In this document: positions 9,061 to 17,874 of the stretch, piece by piece
How the letters are laid out: each line of letters starts with the position of its first letter
Position numbering within the stretch: the first letter of the stretch is position 1
Assembly (NCBI RefSeq): GCF_047263945.1
Contig: NZ_JBLAVB010000003.1
Span: 558,001-622,000 of the forward strand
DNA length: 64,000 nt
Direction: 5' to 3'
Origin: Rhodospirillum sp047263945
GTDB taxonomy: Bacteria > Pseudomonadota > Alphaproteobacteria > Rhodospirillales > Rhodospirillaceae
Position numbers and translations under genes: made by a program
The notes under the pieces: model-generated
The model's database searches: none
The model's input: only the letters and a program-made list of their open reading frames with translations
What the model was told of the DNA's origin: nothing

Positions 9061-9081
9061 TATAAAGCGGTGATTGGGTTG

Positions 9082-9276
9082 TTAATCGTCAGTTTTAGCG
9101 TTTGTTACGGCTAGAATAACCATGAAGAGCAACACGGTCAGAGCCAGACCTGCAAAGCCCATAATGGTCATAAAGGCTGGCGCGACGGTGGAACCCACCA
9201 CGTAAATGCTGAGATAGAACAGCAGGCCAACAACGGCGATGGCCAGGATACCCAGAAGCTTGCCGGTAACATTCAT
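9082..9276 (-). CDS. Small two-span membrane protein, unknown function
   Basis: A 64-residue protein made almost entirely of two hydrophobic segments (about 7-29 and 35-57) with a short charged tail (NAKTDD). The ribosome-binding site GGGGAGAG sits upstream of the ATG, supporting a real gene. No family is recognised. It is likely an inner-membrane protein. A palindrome just beyond the stop may be its terminator. Confidence 0.65.
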   Translation of the reverse strand: MNVTGKLLGILAIAVVGLLFYLSIYVVGSTVAPAFMTIMGFAGLALTVLLFMVILAVTNAKTDD

Positions 9277-9557
9277 TGTGGGTCTCTCCCCCTAGAGCGG
9301 AGGGCGGATCGGCGTCCCTGTCACGGGGGTCCACCCTATTGGACAAATCCAGACGTCTCGACCGGTGTCCCTTCATCCATTGGAACGTGGCCGACCTGGT
9401 TCCGTTCACCGCAGCACGGGTCCAAGGACCATGGGGGAGAACGGAAAATACAGCGTATGACTGCGTATACCTCCCGTGGGGCGGCCTGTCCACCCTGCGG
9501 GAAAGTCAACTATTCCAAGAGACTCCTCACGTTTGGGAGGATGAAGGGGCAAAGGAT

Positions 9558-9902
9558 TCACCAGCGAACCGCTGACGGGGGCTTTTCCAGATGGTCCGCG
9601 ATTTCCATCAGGCTGTCCCCCTGGGCCAAGCGCCGGGGGCCGGAATGAAGGCTATAGGTATGAACTGGGTTCAATCCGGCCTTGATCCGTTTTTTGACGA
9701 TGGAAAAGAGGGGGCGCTCGCCCGCGTGGCGGAAGATATGGAAGAGGGCGACAGTGTCCCCGTGGTCAATGGCATAGTCCCGCCAGACTCCCTTGGCCAC
9801 CTGGCGGCTATACAGGGTGAGCAGTTGGCCCAACTCTCTCCGATCAAAATGGACGAACGGGTTGGTTCGCCGTTGTTCGATCAGTCTGAGAACCTTGTTC
9901 AT
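9558..9902 (-). CDS. DUF2794-family protein
   Basis: A 114-residue conserved alphaproteobacterial protein of unknown function. The pattern RRELGQLLTLYSRQVAKG followed by WRDYAIDHG and a FHIFRHAGERPLFSIVK segment matches my memory of the DUF2794 family, found mainly in Rhodospirillales and Rhizobiales. Its length fits the family. It is preceded by a purine-rich AGGGGG near the ATG. No membrane or signal segment is seen. The 280-bp gap between it and the small membrane gene shows nothing recognisable. Confidence 0.72.
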   Translation of the reverse strand: MNKVLRLIEQRRTNPFVHFDRRELGQLLTLYSRQVAKGVWRDYAIDHGDTVALFHIFRHAGERPLFSIVKKRIKAGLNPVHTYSLHSGPRRLAQGDSLMEIADHLEKPPSAVRW

Positions 9903-10080
9903 GGCGCCCCCTGACAGGATCTAGGGCATGTGTACATTCGCGAAACCCTCGTTCATTCCAAGTCCAATCAGGGATCGGGCCGTTCAGGGATCGGGCTGTG
10001 TACGAGGTCTTTACCGTTAATGCATGCCTGTTCGGAACTCCAGTCCAACTCCGGTTGACGCCTCCGTTCGGGGCGATGTC

Positions 10081-10530
10081 CTAGTTTTCCATCCGCTGGG
10101 TTCGTGCACCAACTTTGATCAGCGATGGCGCAACCTGTTGATTGCGCTGGTAGGGCTGGGGTTGGGCGTAACAGGTGATGTCTCCCAAGGTGCGATAGCA
10201 GTACAACCGGGTGTCGACGACCTGGTTGCTTGGGAGAACTTCCCGGCAATAATAGTTGCCTTCCAGGTAACGGATGGTGCTGCAATCCTTGCCGGACACC
10301 ATGGAATAGGCATTGTCCACCATGGTCTTGCCGGTCAGGGACATGGTGGCGATTTCTGCGGCGATCAGGGGAGTGGGGAACCACTCGATGGCGCCGCTGG
10401 CTGTGAGAAGGGGGTTGGTCTCCATGCCGCAGCCGGACAGCAGACCCAAGGCTGTGCCGAGAATCGCCAAACGGGTTCGGGAGTGGACGGGGCGAGGGGG
10501 GGCGGTGCCTCTGGTTGTGTTGGTGGTCAT
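10081..10530 (-). CDS. Putative lipoprotein
   Basis: About 149 residues with a type II signal peptide: a charged N-terminus, a hydrophobic LAILGTALGLL run and lipobox LLSGC, so the mature protein is probably lipid-anchored. The mature part contains several cysteines (KDCSTIRYLEGNYYCREV, RLYCYRTLG, ITCYAQP) that could form disulphides. The start at 10530 is chosen for AAGGA eight bases upstream; ATG 10560 is less likely. The cysteine pattern recalls small envelope lipoproteins, but no family is recognised. Confidence 0.72.
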   Translation of the reverse strand: MTTNTTRGTAPPRPVHSRTRLAILGTALGLLSGCGMETNPLLTASGAIEWFPTPLIAAEIATMSLTGKTMVDNAYSMVSGKDCSTIRYLEGNYYCREVLPSNQVVDTRLYCYRTLGDITCYAQPQPYQRNQQVAPSLIKVGARTQRMEN

Positions 10531-10959
10531 CGGAGGCATCCTTTTCAATGCCGGGGCCATCTGAGCCGACCATTCTGGTCGAGCGGGGTCAAGGGCGGTT
10601 CAGGCTATTTTGATCTGATGGCGCCGTAGAGTCCAACCCCAGACGCAAATTTTACCCCAAAAAATCCTTACCAGGGGTTAAAAACCGTTAAGGATTTACC
10701 TTTCCTTTGATGGTGCCATCTTCCTGCCATGGACCCGAGCCATACGATTGCCAATCCTGTAGCCCCTGGCTATGGTGGCTCGCGTAAGAATGCCACTCTG
10801 TCCTGCTCCGATTTGCGTCCGGGCGGGTTATCCACAGACCCTCTTTCTGACATAGCGTCACTGGGGACCGTGGAGGAAGGGCGTTCTTTCAAGTCTTTCA
10901 AGAAGGTGATGGATCTTCGCCTGGTAACCTTTAGCCTGTTCAGACCGTAGGAGAGACGC
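10531..10959. other. Divergent promoter region with inverted repeat and DnaA box
   Basis: A 429-bp non-coding region between divergent genes. It holds a nested inverted repeat (10662-10697: AAATCCTTA with TAAGGATTT, and an inner GGTT/AACC), overlapping a TTAA-6 bp-TTAA pair (10678-10691) that resembles a CtrA box with one base too few. A perfect DnaA box TTATCCACA lies at 10828-10836. The regulator is unknown. Confidence 0.45.
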
Positions 10960-11721
10960 GTGGCCCAGCCACCAACCGAGACCAATCCCCAAGAGGAAGC
11001 CCTGTTCCGCGAGGTCGATGAAGATCTGCGTCACGAGAAAATGGTCGCGTTCTGGAAACAGTACGGCGGCTTGGTCATCGGCGCTGCGATTCTGGTCGTG
11101 GCCATCGTCGCTGGCGCCCAGGGCTGGAAGGCCTATCAGGCGTCCGATCGCGAGGCGGCTGCGGCTCAGTACGAGGCCGCCCAGGACCTGGTCGCCAAGG
11201 GAGATACGCAGGGCGCTCTGGCGGCTCTGGAGGCCGTGGCCGAGAACGACTCCTCGGGCTACGCACCCCTGGCTTCTCTGAGCCGCGCTGCGATCCTGGC
11301 CCAGGATGGGAAAACCGAAGAGGCCGTGACTGCCTATAAGAGTGTTGCCAGCGACGACAGGGTTGACCCCGTGTTTCGCGATGCCGCGCGGGTTCTGGCC
11401 GTGATGCGGGGTATGGATGTCCTGGATCCTGCGGACGTGGATAGCCTTTTGGAGCCTGCGCGGGCAGGAACTGGCCCTTGGCGTGCTCTGGCCGAGGAAC
11501 TGGCTGCGATGTCAACTCTGAAGCGGGGTGATAAAGACGAGGCCGTGGCTTTGTTGCGTGGCTTGGCCAATGACCCCCAGGGGCCGGGGGATTCCCGGAG
11601 ACGGGCCGTTCAGATCCTGGCCGCCCTGGGCGAGTCCCCCACGGACCCGACATCGACGCCGACACCGACTTCAGAGACAGGACCGGATGCGGCAACGACC
11701 GGGCAAGGCGGAGAGGGTTGA
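10960..11721 (+). CDS. YfgM-like TPR protein, membrane-anchored
   Basis: A 253-residue protein with a cytoplasmic N-terminus, one membrane span (about 36-56) and a periplasmic TPR-like helical region. It matches the YfgM/ancillary SecYEG subunit family, which links the translocon with periplasmic chaperones. The last about 25 residues are a Pro/Thr-rich tail. The start is GTG at 10960 with AGGAGAG upstream. Position directly before bamB and der is the conserved yfgM-bamB-der order, which strongly supports the call. Confidence 0.82.
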   Translation: MAQPPTETNPQEEALFREVDEDLRHEKMVAFWKQYGGLVIGAAILVVAIVAGAQGWKAYQASDREAAAAQYEAAQDLVAKGDTQGALAALEAVAENDSSGYAPLASLSRAAILAQDGKTEEAVTAYKSVASDDRVDPVFRDAARVLAVMRGMDVLDPADVDSLLEPARAGTGPWRALAEELAAMSTLKRGDKDEAVALLRGLANDPQGPGDSRRRAVQILAALGESPTDPTSTPTPTSETGPDAATTGQGGEG

Positions 11722-11724
11722 GGC

Positions 11725-13095
11725 ATGACGGGACCTGTGACGGTGGGGATGCGCTCTGGCGGTCGGCGGTTGGTTATCGCCGCTTTGGGGCTGGGGGCGG
11801 TTCTGGCACTGGGTGGCTGTGGATCAGACAGTTGGTTCGGTGGGGACGATCCACCGCCCTTGCCCGGTGAACGGGATGCGGTCCTCGGTCAGGAGCGCGG
11901 TCTCGCCCAAGCGACCCGTGACCAGGAAGAGGTCGTCCTGCCCGCCCCCGAACCCAATGCCGATTGGCCCCAGAGCGGTGGCTATTCCCACCACGCGATG
12001 CAGCACATGGTGGTCGGCGATACTCTGCAACGGGTCTGGCGGGTCAACATCGGGGCCGGTGGGTCTTCGCGCGATCGGCTGCTGAATGGGCCAGTGGTGG
12101 CCGATGGTCGCATTTTCACCATCGACCGGAAAGCCACAGTCCGGGCGTTTAATGCGGAGACCGGGGAGCGCCTCTGGTCCGTGGACCTGCCCGATTCGGA
12201 TGAGGACGAGGATGACGGCGCCCTGTTGGGCGGCGGTGTGGCTTTTGATCGGGGGCGGGTCTTTGCCACAACCGGTTTCGCCAAGGTCGTTGCCCTGCGG
12301 GCCGATACGGGGCAGGAACTCTGGCGGGTTCCGGTGGATGCTCCGATACGCGCTGCCCCTGCGGTCAATTCTGGGCGGGTGATTGTTCAGACGGTGGATA
12401 ACCAGACCATCGCGTTGGCCGCCATCGATGGCCACGCCCTGTGGTCCCATTCGGGCTCTCCGGAAACGGCCAGCCTGTTGGGCGCGCCGACGGCGGCTGT
12501 CGACCAGGGAATCGTCGTGGTACCCTATTCCTCGGGCGAGCTTTTTGCCTTGCGTCTGGAAAGCGGGGCCGAAGTCTGGACCGATTCCGTGACAGCGGCC
12601 CGGCGGACCGATGCCGTGGGCACTCTGCAGGACATTCGGGCCAATCCGGTCATTGATGGTAACCGGTTGTTCGTTATCGGCAACAGTGGCCTGATGGCGG
12701 GTATGGACCTGCGTTCGGGCGGTCGTGCCTGGATCCTGCGGGTGGCAGGAACCCAGCAACCCTGGTTGGCGGGGAATGTCCTGTTCTTGGTCAGCGAGGA
12801 AGCGGAACTTGCCGCGATCAACGCCACCACAGGCGGCGTCCTTTGGACAACACCCCTGCCGCGCTGGGAGAATCCGCAAGACCTGTCGGACCCCATCGTC
12901 TGGACCGGGCCTGTTCTTGCGTCCGACCGGCTGATCGTGGGATCCTCCGACGGATACGCCTATGCGGTCTCCCCCTATACGGGGAAGGTTCTGGGGCGTA
13001 TTGAACTGCCCGATCCCATGGCGTCGGCTCCGGTCGTGGCCAATGGGACCATCTATTTTCTGACCACCAACGGGGATCTTGTGGCGTACCGCTAA
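11725..13095 (+). CDS. bamB: Outer-membrane assembly lipoprotein BamB
   Basis: A beta-propeller lipoprotein of the BAM complex that folds outer-membrane proteins. The 456-residue product has a signal peptide with lipobox LGGC (Cys about 32) and repeated PQQ-like blades (such as VRAFNAETGERLWSVDL, VVALRADTGQELWRV, ELAAINATTGGVLWTT). It lies three bases after the YfgM-like gene and before der. It is slightly longer than enterobacterial BamB because of an acidic insert (DSDEDEDDG). Confidence 0.92.
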   Translation: MTGPVTVGMRSGGRRLVIAALGLGAVLALGGCGSDSWFGGDDPPPLPGERDAVLGQERGLAQATRDQEEVVLPAPEPNADWPQSGGYSHHAMQHMVVGDTLQRVWRVNIGAGGSSRDRLLNGPVVADGRIFTIDRKATVRAFNAETGERLWSVDLPDSDEDEDDGALLGGGVAFDRGRVFATTGFAKVVALRADTGQELWRVPVDAPIRAAPAVNSGRVIVQTVDNQTIALAAIDGHALWSHSGSPETASLLGAPTAAVDQGIVVVPYSSGELFALRLESGAEVWTDSVTAARRTDAVGTLQDIRANPVIDGNRLFVIGNSGLMAGMDLRSGGRAWILRVAGTQQPWLAGNVLFLVSEEAELAAINATTGGVLWTTPLPRWENPQDLSDPIVWTGPVLASDRLIVGSSDGYAYAVSPYTGKVLGRIELPDPMASAPVVANGTIYFLTTNGDLVAYR

Positions 13096-13128
13096 TCGCT
13101 GCTTCCTATCGGTGTAACCCCCAATCCT

Positions 13129-13154
13129 GGGCGGCGGACGATGATCCGCCGCCC
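13129..13154 (+). terminator. Hairpin between bamB and der
   Basis: A 10-bp perfect GC-rich stem (13129-13138 with 13145-13154) and a six-base loop, followed after eight bases by five T residues. It may attenuate read-through from the yfgM-bamB transcript into der. The T-run is a little distant, so termination may be partial. Confidence 0.5.
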
Positions 13155-13182
13155 TCGGCTGTTTTTGAATTGAGAAAATCGC

Positions 13183-14715
13183 ATGCTGACCGTCGCCATC
13201 ATTGGACGTCCCAACGTGGGCAAGTCCACCCTGTTCAACCGCCTGGTGGGGCGGCGTTTGGCCATCGTCCATGACATGCCCGGGGTGACCCGGGACCGGC
13301 GCGAAGGCAAGGGCACAATCGCCGATATGACCTTCCGGGTGGTGGATACCGCCGGACTGGAAGACGCCGGGCCGGAGATGTTGGAAGGCCGGATGCGACA
13401 ACAGACCAACCGGGCGCTCGGCGAGGCCGACGTGGCCCTGATGCTCATCGACTCCCGGGCCGGGGTGACACCCCTTGATGCCCATTTCGCCGATCTGCTG
13501 CGCAAGGCACCCATTCCCGTCATCCTGGTGGCCAATAAATGCGAGGGGGGGGCCGGCAAGCCTGGACTTTACGAAGCCTATGGTCTGGGATTGGGAACAC
13601 CGGTTCCCCTGTCCGCCGAACATGGGGAGGGGTTGGCCCTGCTCTATGAGGCCCTGTTGCCCCATTACGACGCCCATATGGCTGAAGAAGCCAAGCAGGA
13701 GGCCGATGCCGCCCGCGCCCAATTTCTGGCCGAACAGGCCGAGGCGGAGGTCCGCGCCCAAACGAAGGCCTCCGCATTGGCGGATGCCGATATCGACGCG
13801 TTGGAGCCCGATGAGGACTTCGATCTCGAGGCCTTTGTTGCCGCAGGTGACGACGACGAAGAGGACTATGCCGTCGAGGCCGTGGATCCCCGGGGCGAGC
13901 GGCCCATCCAGTTGGCCATTATCGGACGTCCCAATACCGGCAAGTCGACCCTGATCAACCGCCTTTTGGGTGAGGAACGGGTGATGACCGGACCCGAGGC
14001 CGGGGTGACCCGAGATGCCATCGAGGTGGATTGGGAGTGGGGAGGGCGCCGCTTCCGTCTGGTGGATACCGCAGGCATGCGCCGCAAGGCCCGGGTGGAA
14101 AACAGCCTGGAAAAGCTGATGGTCGCCGATAGCCTCAATGCCATTCGGTTGGCTGAGGTCTGTGTGTTGATGCTGGATGCCAATATGGTCCTGGACAAGC
14201 AGGACCTGACCATCGCCCGCCTCGTGATTGAGGAAGGCCGCGCCCTGGTTATTGCCCTGAACAAATGGGATGTCTGCGAAGATCGGAAGGCGGCCCTTCA
14301 GCGCCTGTCCGACCGTTTGCAGACCTCGCTCGCCCAGGTGCGGGGCATTCCCACCGTGACCATTTCCGCCCTGGAAGGGAAGGGGATGGACCGGTTGATG
14401 GAAAGCGTTCTGACGGTTCATGGCAAGTGGAACAGACGGGTTGCCACCAGCCGTCTCAATCGCTGGCTCCAGGCCATGGTGGAACGTCATCCGCCCCCCA
14501 TGGGCAAGCATGGCCGCCGCTTGCGGATTCGCTTTGCCACCCAGGCCAAAATCCGGCCGCCGACATTCGCCCTGTTCATGACTCGGCCCGATGATTTGCC
14601 CGAGTCCTATCGGCGTTACCTGATTTCCGGCCTTCGGGAAGACTTTGACATGGATGGGACACCCATTCGCTTGCTGTTCCGCGCGACCAAGAATCCCTAC
14701 GCCAACCGGTCCTGA
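13183..14715 (+). CDS. der: Ribosome biogenesis GTPase Der (EngA)
   Basis: An essential GTPase that assists 50S ribosomal subunit assembly. Two tandem Era-like G domains are visible: GRPNVGKST near residues 8-16 and GRPNTGKST near 246-254, with DTAGLEDAG/DTAGMRRKA switch II and NKCE/NKWD specificity motifs, then a KH-like C-terminal domain. The 510 residues exceed the usual length because of an acidic, coiled-coil-like linker (about 165-235) between the G domains, as is common in alphaproteobacteria. Confidence 0.96.
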   Translation: MLTVAIIGRPNVGKSTLFNRLVGRRLAIVHDMPGVTRDRREGKGTIADMTFRVVDTAGLEDAGPEMLEGRMRQQTNRALGEADVALMLIDSRAGVTPLDAHFADLLRKAPIPVILVANKCEGGAGKPGLYEAYGLGLGTPVPLSAEHGEGLALLYEALLPHYDAHMAEEAKQEADAARAQFLAEQAEAEVRAQTKASALADADIDALEPDEDFDLEAFVAAGDDDEEDYAVEAVDPRGERPIQLAIIGRPNTGKSTLINRLLGEERVMTGPEAGVTRDAIEVDWEWGGRRFRLVDTAGMRRKARVENSLEKLMVADSLNAIRLAEVCVLMLDANMVLDKQDLTIARLVIEEGRALVIALNKWDVCEDRKAALQRLSDRLQTSLAQVRGIPTVTISALEGKGMDRLMESVLTVHGKWNRRVATSRLNRWLQAMVERHPPPMGKHGRRLRIRFATQAKIRPPTFALFMTRPDDLPESYRRYLISGLREDFDMDGTPIRLLFRATKNPYANRS

Positions 14716-14735
14716 TCAGACCCGTTCCGATCCTA

Positions 14736-14822
14736 TTCCCCGGAAAAAAAGGGGGGGGTGGGGGCATTTGCCCCCAAATGGGCTTGGGCAATCGCCCAAA
14801 AGGACGAGAGACTGTCGTGTAT
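14736..14822. repeat. Family B mosaic repeat, partial copy
   Basis: Contains the GGGGGCATTTGCCCCC and TTGGGCAATCGCCCAA hairpins and ends at 14822 in a GACTGTCGTGTA terminus. Only the right part of the longer element is present. The same block order occurs around 19320-19945 and, inverted, at 52343-52430. It lies between the convergent der and hrpB genes. Confidence 0.75.
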
Positions 14823-14867
14823 CCGGACGGAAAGCCGGTGCCTACCTGTCCTCATCCCGCTCCAGGG

Positions 14868-17390
14868 TTATTTTCCCCTGGGTTTGGTCCGGTTGGTGGC
14901 GTCGGCGAGGGTCGGATCCTCTGGCCAGGGGTGTTTGGGGTAGCGGCCCCTCATATCCTTGCGGACTTCGGCGTATGAGGTTTTCCAGAAACCCGCCAGG
15001 TCTCTGGTCACTTGAAGGGGGCGTCCTGCGGGTGACAGCAGGTGGATGAGCACTGGACGCGTTCCCCGGGCGACCTTGGGCGTTTCGGTCAGGCCGAAGA
15101 GCTGTTGCACCCGGGCGGCGAGAACGGGGCCATCCTCAGCCCCATAATCCAGGGGGGCGGATTGACCGCTGGGCACGGGCAGATGAGTGGGAGCGAGGGT
15201 GTCGAGTTCCCCCATGCGCTGCCAGCCGATCCGGCTTTTCAGGGCTCCGGTCAAATCGATGCGCGTGAAATGGCTTCGTCTGGTGATGCCCGACAGATAG
15301 GGATCCAGCCAATCGGCGAGGGTGTCGAGCAGGGCCCTGTCGGACAGGTCGGGCCAGTCCTCATCGGGCAAGGCATGGTGCAGGAAGGTCACCCGCTCGC
15401 GCAGGCGGTCGGTTTCCTTGGACCAGGGCAGGACTTGCAGGCCCAAGCGGCGGATGCCCTCGCGGACGGCGGGAACCGCCCGGGCCGTCCAATCCCCCGG
15501 GGGCAGGTCGCGGCTTTCCAGGACCAGGGCGCCCAGACGCCGTTCCAGACGGGCGGTCAGGGTCTCGGTCCGGGGATCCCAGGAAATGGCCTCTTGAGGG
15601 GTGAGGCTCCCCTGGAACAGGCTGTCCAGGTCGGCGCGGTCTATGGGTGCGGCCAGCCGGATCCGCCCCTCGGTTCCCGCGCCATCCATTTCGGCGACGA
15701 CCAGGAAGGGAGAGGAGGCCAGGGGATCGGTGGGGTCGAGTTGGGCGCCCCGGCCATTGGCCAACAAATAGCGGGCATGAGATCCGCTTCGGGCCTGGGC
15801 CACCCGGTCCGGATAGGCCCGGGCGAGCAGTCGGCCTGTGTCCCTGGGCGACAGGGAGCCGCCGGAGGGGGCGCGGCGGATGCGGGTGAGTTGATCAATG
15901 GCGTCGCGGATCCGGTGGAACCCGCCTGTGTCGATCTCCGGCCCGGGGCGCCGTCCCAGGGCGAAGATCTCCACCCGGGACCGCAGGTCGGCGTCCCGTC
16001 GGCCACCCTTCAGGATATCCCGCTCCTCCAGCAAAGCCGCGAGGGTCCGGGCCAAGGCCGCAGCCTCGGTGCCGTCTTCTTCTGCAGCCAGGACCATATG
16101 GGCGAGGCGGGGATGCAGGGGCAGGGCAGCCATGGCCCGACCATGGGCGGTAATCCCGCCCTGTCCATCAAGGGCGCCGAGCCCGGTCAGGAGTTCCCGC
16201 GCTTGGGCCAGGGGGCCGAGAGGCGGTGGCGAGAGCCAGGAGAGCTCTCCGGCGTCCCGCGTGCCCCAGACGGCCAGATCCAGGGCCAGGGGGGCTAGAT
16301 CCGCAGCGAGAATCTCCGGCGTTTCATGGGGAGGGAGCGCCCGGTGTTCCGGTTCCGGCCAAAGGCGCAGGCAGAGACCAGGCTCCAACCGTCCGGCGCG
16401 GCCCCGCCGTTGTTCGGCCCCGGCCTGGGAGACCCGGATCGTTTCCAGCCGCCCCAGGCCCGTGTTGGGATCGAAGCGGGGCGTGCGACGCAGGCCCGCA
16501 TCGACCACGACACGCACCCCCTCAATGGTCAGGCTGGTCTCGGCGATATCCGTGGCCAGGACCACCTTGCGCTGCCCGGGGGGGCAGGGGGAGATGGCGG
16601 CATCCTGCTCCGCTGGGGGCAGGGCGCCGAACAGGGGGCGAATGATCACATCCTTGGGCAGGCGACCGGATAGGGCCGATTGGGTGGCACGGATCTCCCG
16701 CTCGCCGGGAAGGAAGGCGAGCAGGCTGCCGCTTTCCTCTGCCAGGACGGCGCCGATGGTGCGGGCCATGGCCTCGGGGAGCGCGCGTTGTTCGGGCCGA
16801 GGGAGGTGGCGAACCGCAACGGGGAAGGCTCGGCCCGGGCTGTCCACCACCGGTGCGTCATCGAGAAGGGCGGAAACCGCCGCAGCGTCCAGGGTGGCGG
16901 ACATGACCAGAAGGCGCAAGTCCGGGCGGAGGGCGCCTTGGACCTCACGCAACAGGGCCAGGGCCAAATCGGTGTTCAGGCTCCGCTCATGGAATTCATC
17001 GAGGATGACACAGCCCACGCCCGCCAACTCCGGATCCCCTTGCAGACGGCGGGTGAGAATGCCCTCGGTTACCACCTCTACCAGAGTGCGGGCGGAGATC
17101 TTGCTGTCCTGGCGCACGCGATAGCCGAAGAGATCGCCCACGGCCTCGCCCCGTTCGGCGGCCATGCGCCGCGCGGCGGCCCGGGCGGCCAAGCGCCGGG
17201 GTTCAAGCATCAGGATCCGCTGCCCCTTCAGCCAGGGCTCGTCCAGCAGGGCTGGAGGCACCCGCGTGGTCTTGCCCGCCCCGGGTGCGGCCACCAGGAC
17301 GCAGCAGGACCTGTCTGCCAGGGCTGTCCGCAGATTGGGCAGGGCACGATCGATGGGAAGAGGGGGTAAGTTCGGGAAATCGACCATCAT
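14868..17390 (-). CDS. hrpB: ATP-dependent helicase HrpB
   Basis: A DEAH-box superfamily 2 RNA helicase of about 840 residues, in the usual range for HrpB. Walker A (GAGKTTR), a DEFHERS motif II and the SAT motif are in the N-terminal core, followed by helicase C, HA2-like and HrpB-specific C-terminal domains ending near RGRYPKHPWPEDP. The physiological role in bacteria is poorly defined. The start is placed at ATG 17390 (AAGGCAAGG upstream), removing ten residues of the longer frame. Confidence 0.92.
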   Translation of the reverse strand: MMVDFPNLPPLPIDRALPNLRTALADRSCCVLVAAPGAGKTTRVPPALLDEPWLKGQRILMLEPRRLAARAAARRMAAERGEAVGDLFGYRVRQDSKISARTLVEVVTEGILTRRLQGDPELAGVGCVILDEFHERSLNTDLALALLREVQGALRPDLRLLVMSATLDAAAVSALLDDAPVVDSPGRAFPVAVRHLPRPEQRALPEAMARTIGAVLAEESGSLLAFLPGEREIRATQSALSGRLPKDVIIRPLFGALPPAEQDAAISPCPPGQRKVVLATDIAETSLTIEGVRVVVDAGLRRTPRFDPNTGLGRLETIRVSQAGAEQRRGRAGRLEPGLCLRLWPEPEHRALPPHETPEILAADLAPLALDLAVWGTRDAGELSWLSPPPLGPLAQARELLTGLGALDGQGGITAHGRAMAALPLHPRLAHMVLAAEEDGTEAAALARTLAALLEERDILKGGRRDADLRSRVEIFALGRRPGPEIDTGGFHRIRDAIDQLTRIRRAPSGGSLSPRDTGRLLARAYPDRVAQARSGSHARYLLANGRGAQLDPTDPLASSPFLVVAEMDGAGTEGRIRLAAPIDRADLDSLFQGSLTPQEAISWDPRTETLTARLERRLGALVLESRDLPPGDWTARAVPAVREGIRRLGLQVLPWSKETDRLRERVTFLHHALPDEDWPDLSDRALLDTLADWLDPYLSGITRRSHFTRIDLTGALKSRIGWQRMGELDTLAPTHLPVPSGQSAPLDYGAEDGPVLAARVQQLFGLTETPKVARGTRPVLIHLLSPAGRPLQVTRDLAGFWKTSYAEVRKDMRGRYPKHPWPEDPTLADATNRTKPRGK

Positions 17391-17473
17391 GGCCTTGCCT
17401 TCGCGCCGATGGCGGCGCAAAATTCACCTTTGTTGGGTTTTATCGGATTCTTTTTCAAGGGTATGGGCGTTCC

Positions 17474-17803
17474 ATGGGCATAAGATTGGCGAAATATCGG
17501 ATCGGGCAGGTGGTGCGTCACCGGATTCATCCGTTCCGTGGCGTTATTTTTGACGTCGATCCGGTGTTCGATAACACCGACGAATGGTACGAATCCATTC
17601 CCGAGGGCATGCGTCCGACCAAAGACCAACCCTTCTATCATTTATTGGCAGAAAACGAAGAAACCACCTACACGGCCTATGTCTCGGAACAAAATTTGGT
17701 GGCCGAAGACGATCCCAAACCCATCAAACATCCGGAGGTCACCTCCCTGTTTGAGGCCCTGAAGGAAGGGTTTTACGTTCCGCGTGATCGCCGGGCCCAT
17801 TGA
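17474..17803 (+). CDS. hspQ: Heat shock protein HspQ (hemimethylated-DNA-binding YccV family)
   Basis: A 109-residue protein of the HspQ/YccV family, in Enterobacteria an adaptor that modulates Lon. The core VVRHRIHPFRGVIFDVDP and the tail FYVPRDRR are typical. The ATG at 17474 gives a family-length protein; the frame stays open far upstream, but that part overlaps hrpB and has no homology I recognise. Divergent from hrpB. The stop codon lies in an imperfect tandem duplication (17792-17830). Confidence 0.88.
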   Translation: MGIRLAKYRIGQVVRHRIHPFRGVIFDVDPVFDNTDEWYESIPEGMRPTKDQPFYHLLAENEETTYTAYVSEQNLVAEDDPKPIKHPEVTSLFEALKEGFYVPRDRRAH

Positions 17804-17874
17804 TTCGGTCTCTCGGGCATTGATTGGGCGTGGATGATTGGGCGGGGATCCATTTGGCGGGTGCCTTAAACATC

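Larger units (their letters stand above)
8461..9081. other. Gene-free gap with palindromes and DnaA-box-like sites
   Basis: No convincing coding sequence is seen here. The stretch holds one perfect and one near-perfect DnaA-box sequence flanking an AT-rich run (about 8585-8640), a CTAG-linked 40-bp palindrome, a 36-bp palindrome built on TCCCCGC/GCGGGGA, and a 35-bp palindrome next to the stop of the small leftward membrane gene. Confidence 0.7.

Noticed and set aside
10678..10691. A CtrA box before the YfgM-like gene
   Set aside because: Spacing between the TTAA halves is six, not seven, and the site lies in a separate nested palindrome; kept only as a note.
11824..14511. An 895-codon open frame antisense to bamB and der
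   Set aside because: Low-complexity Gly/His/Gln-rich translation typical of antisense shadows; bamB and der are certain.
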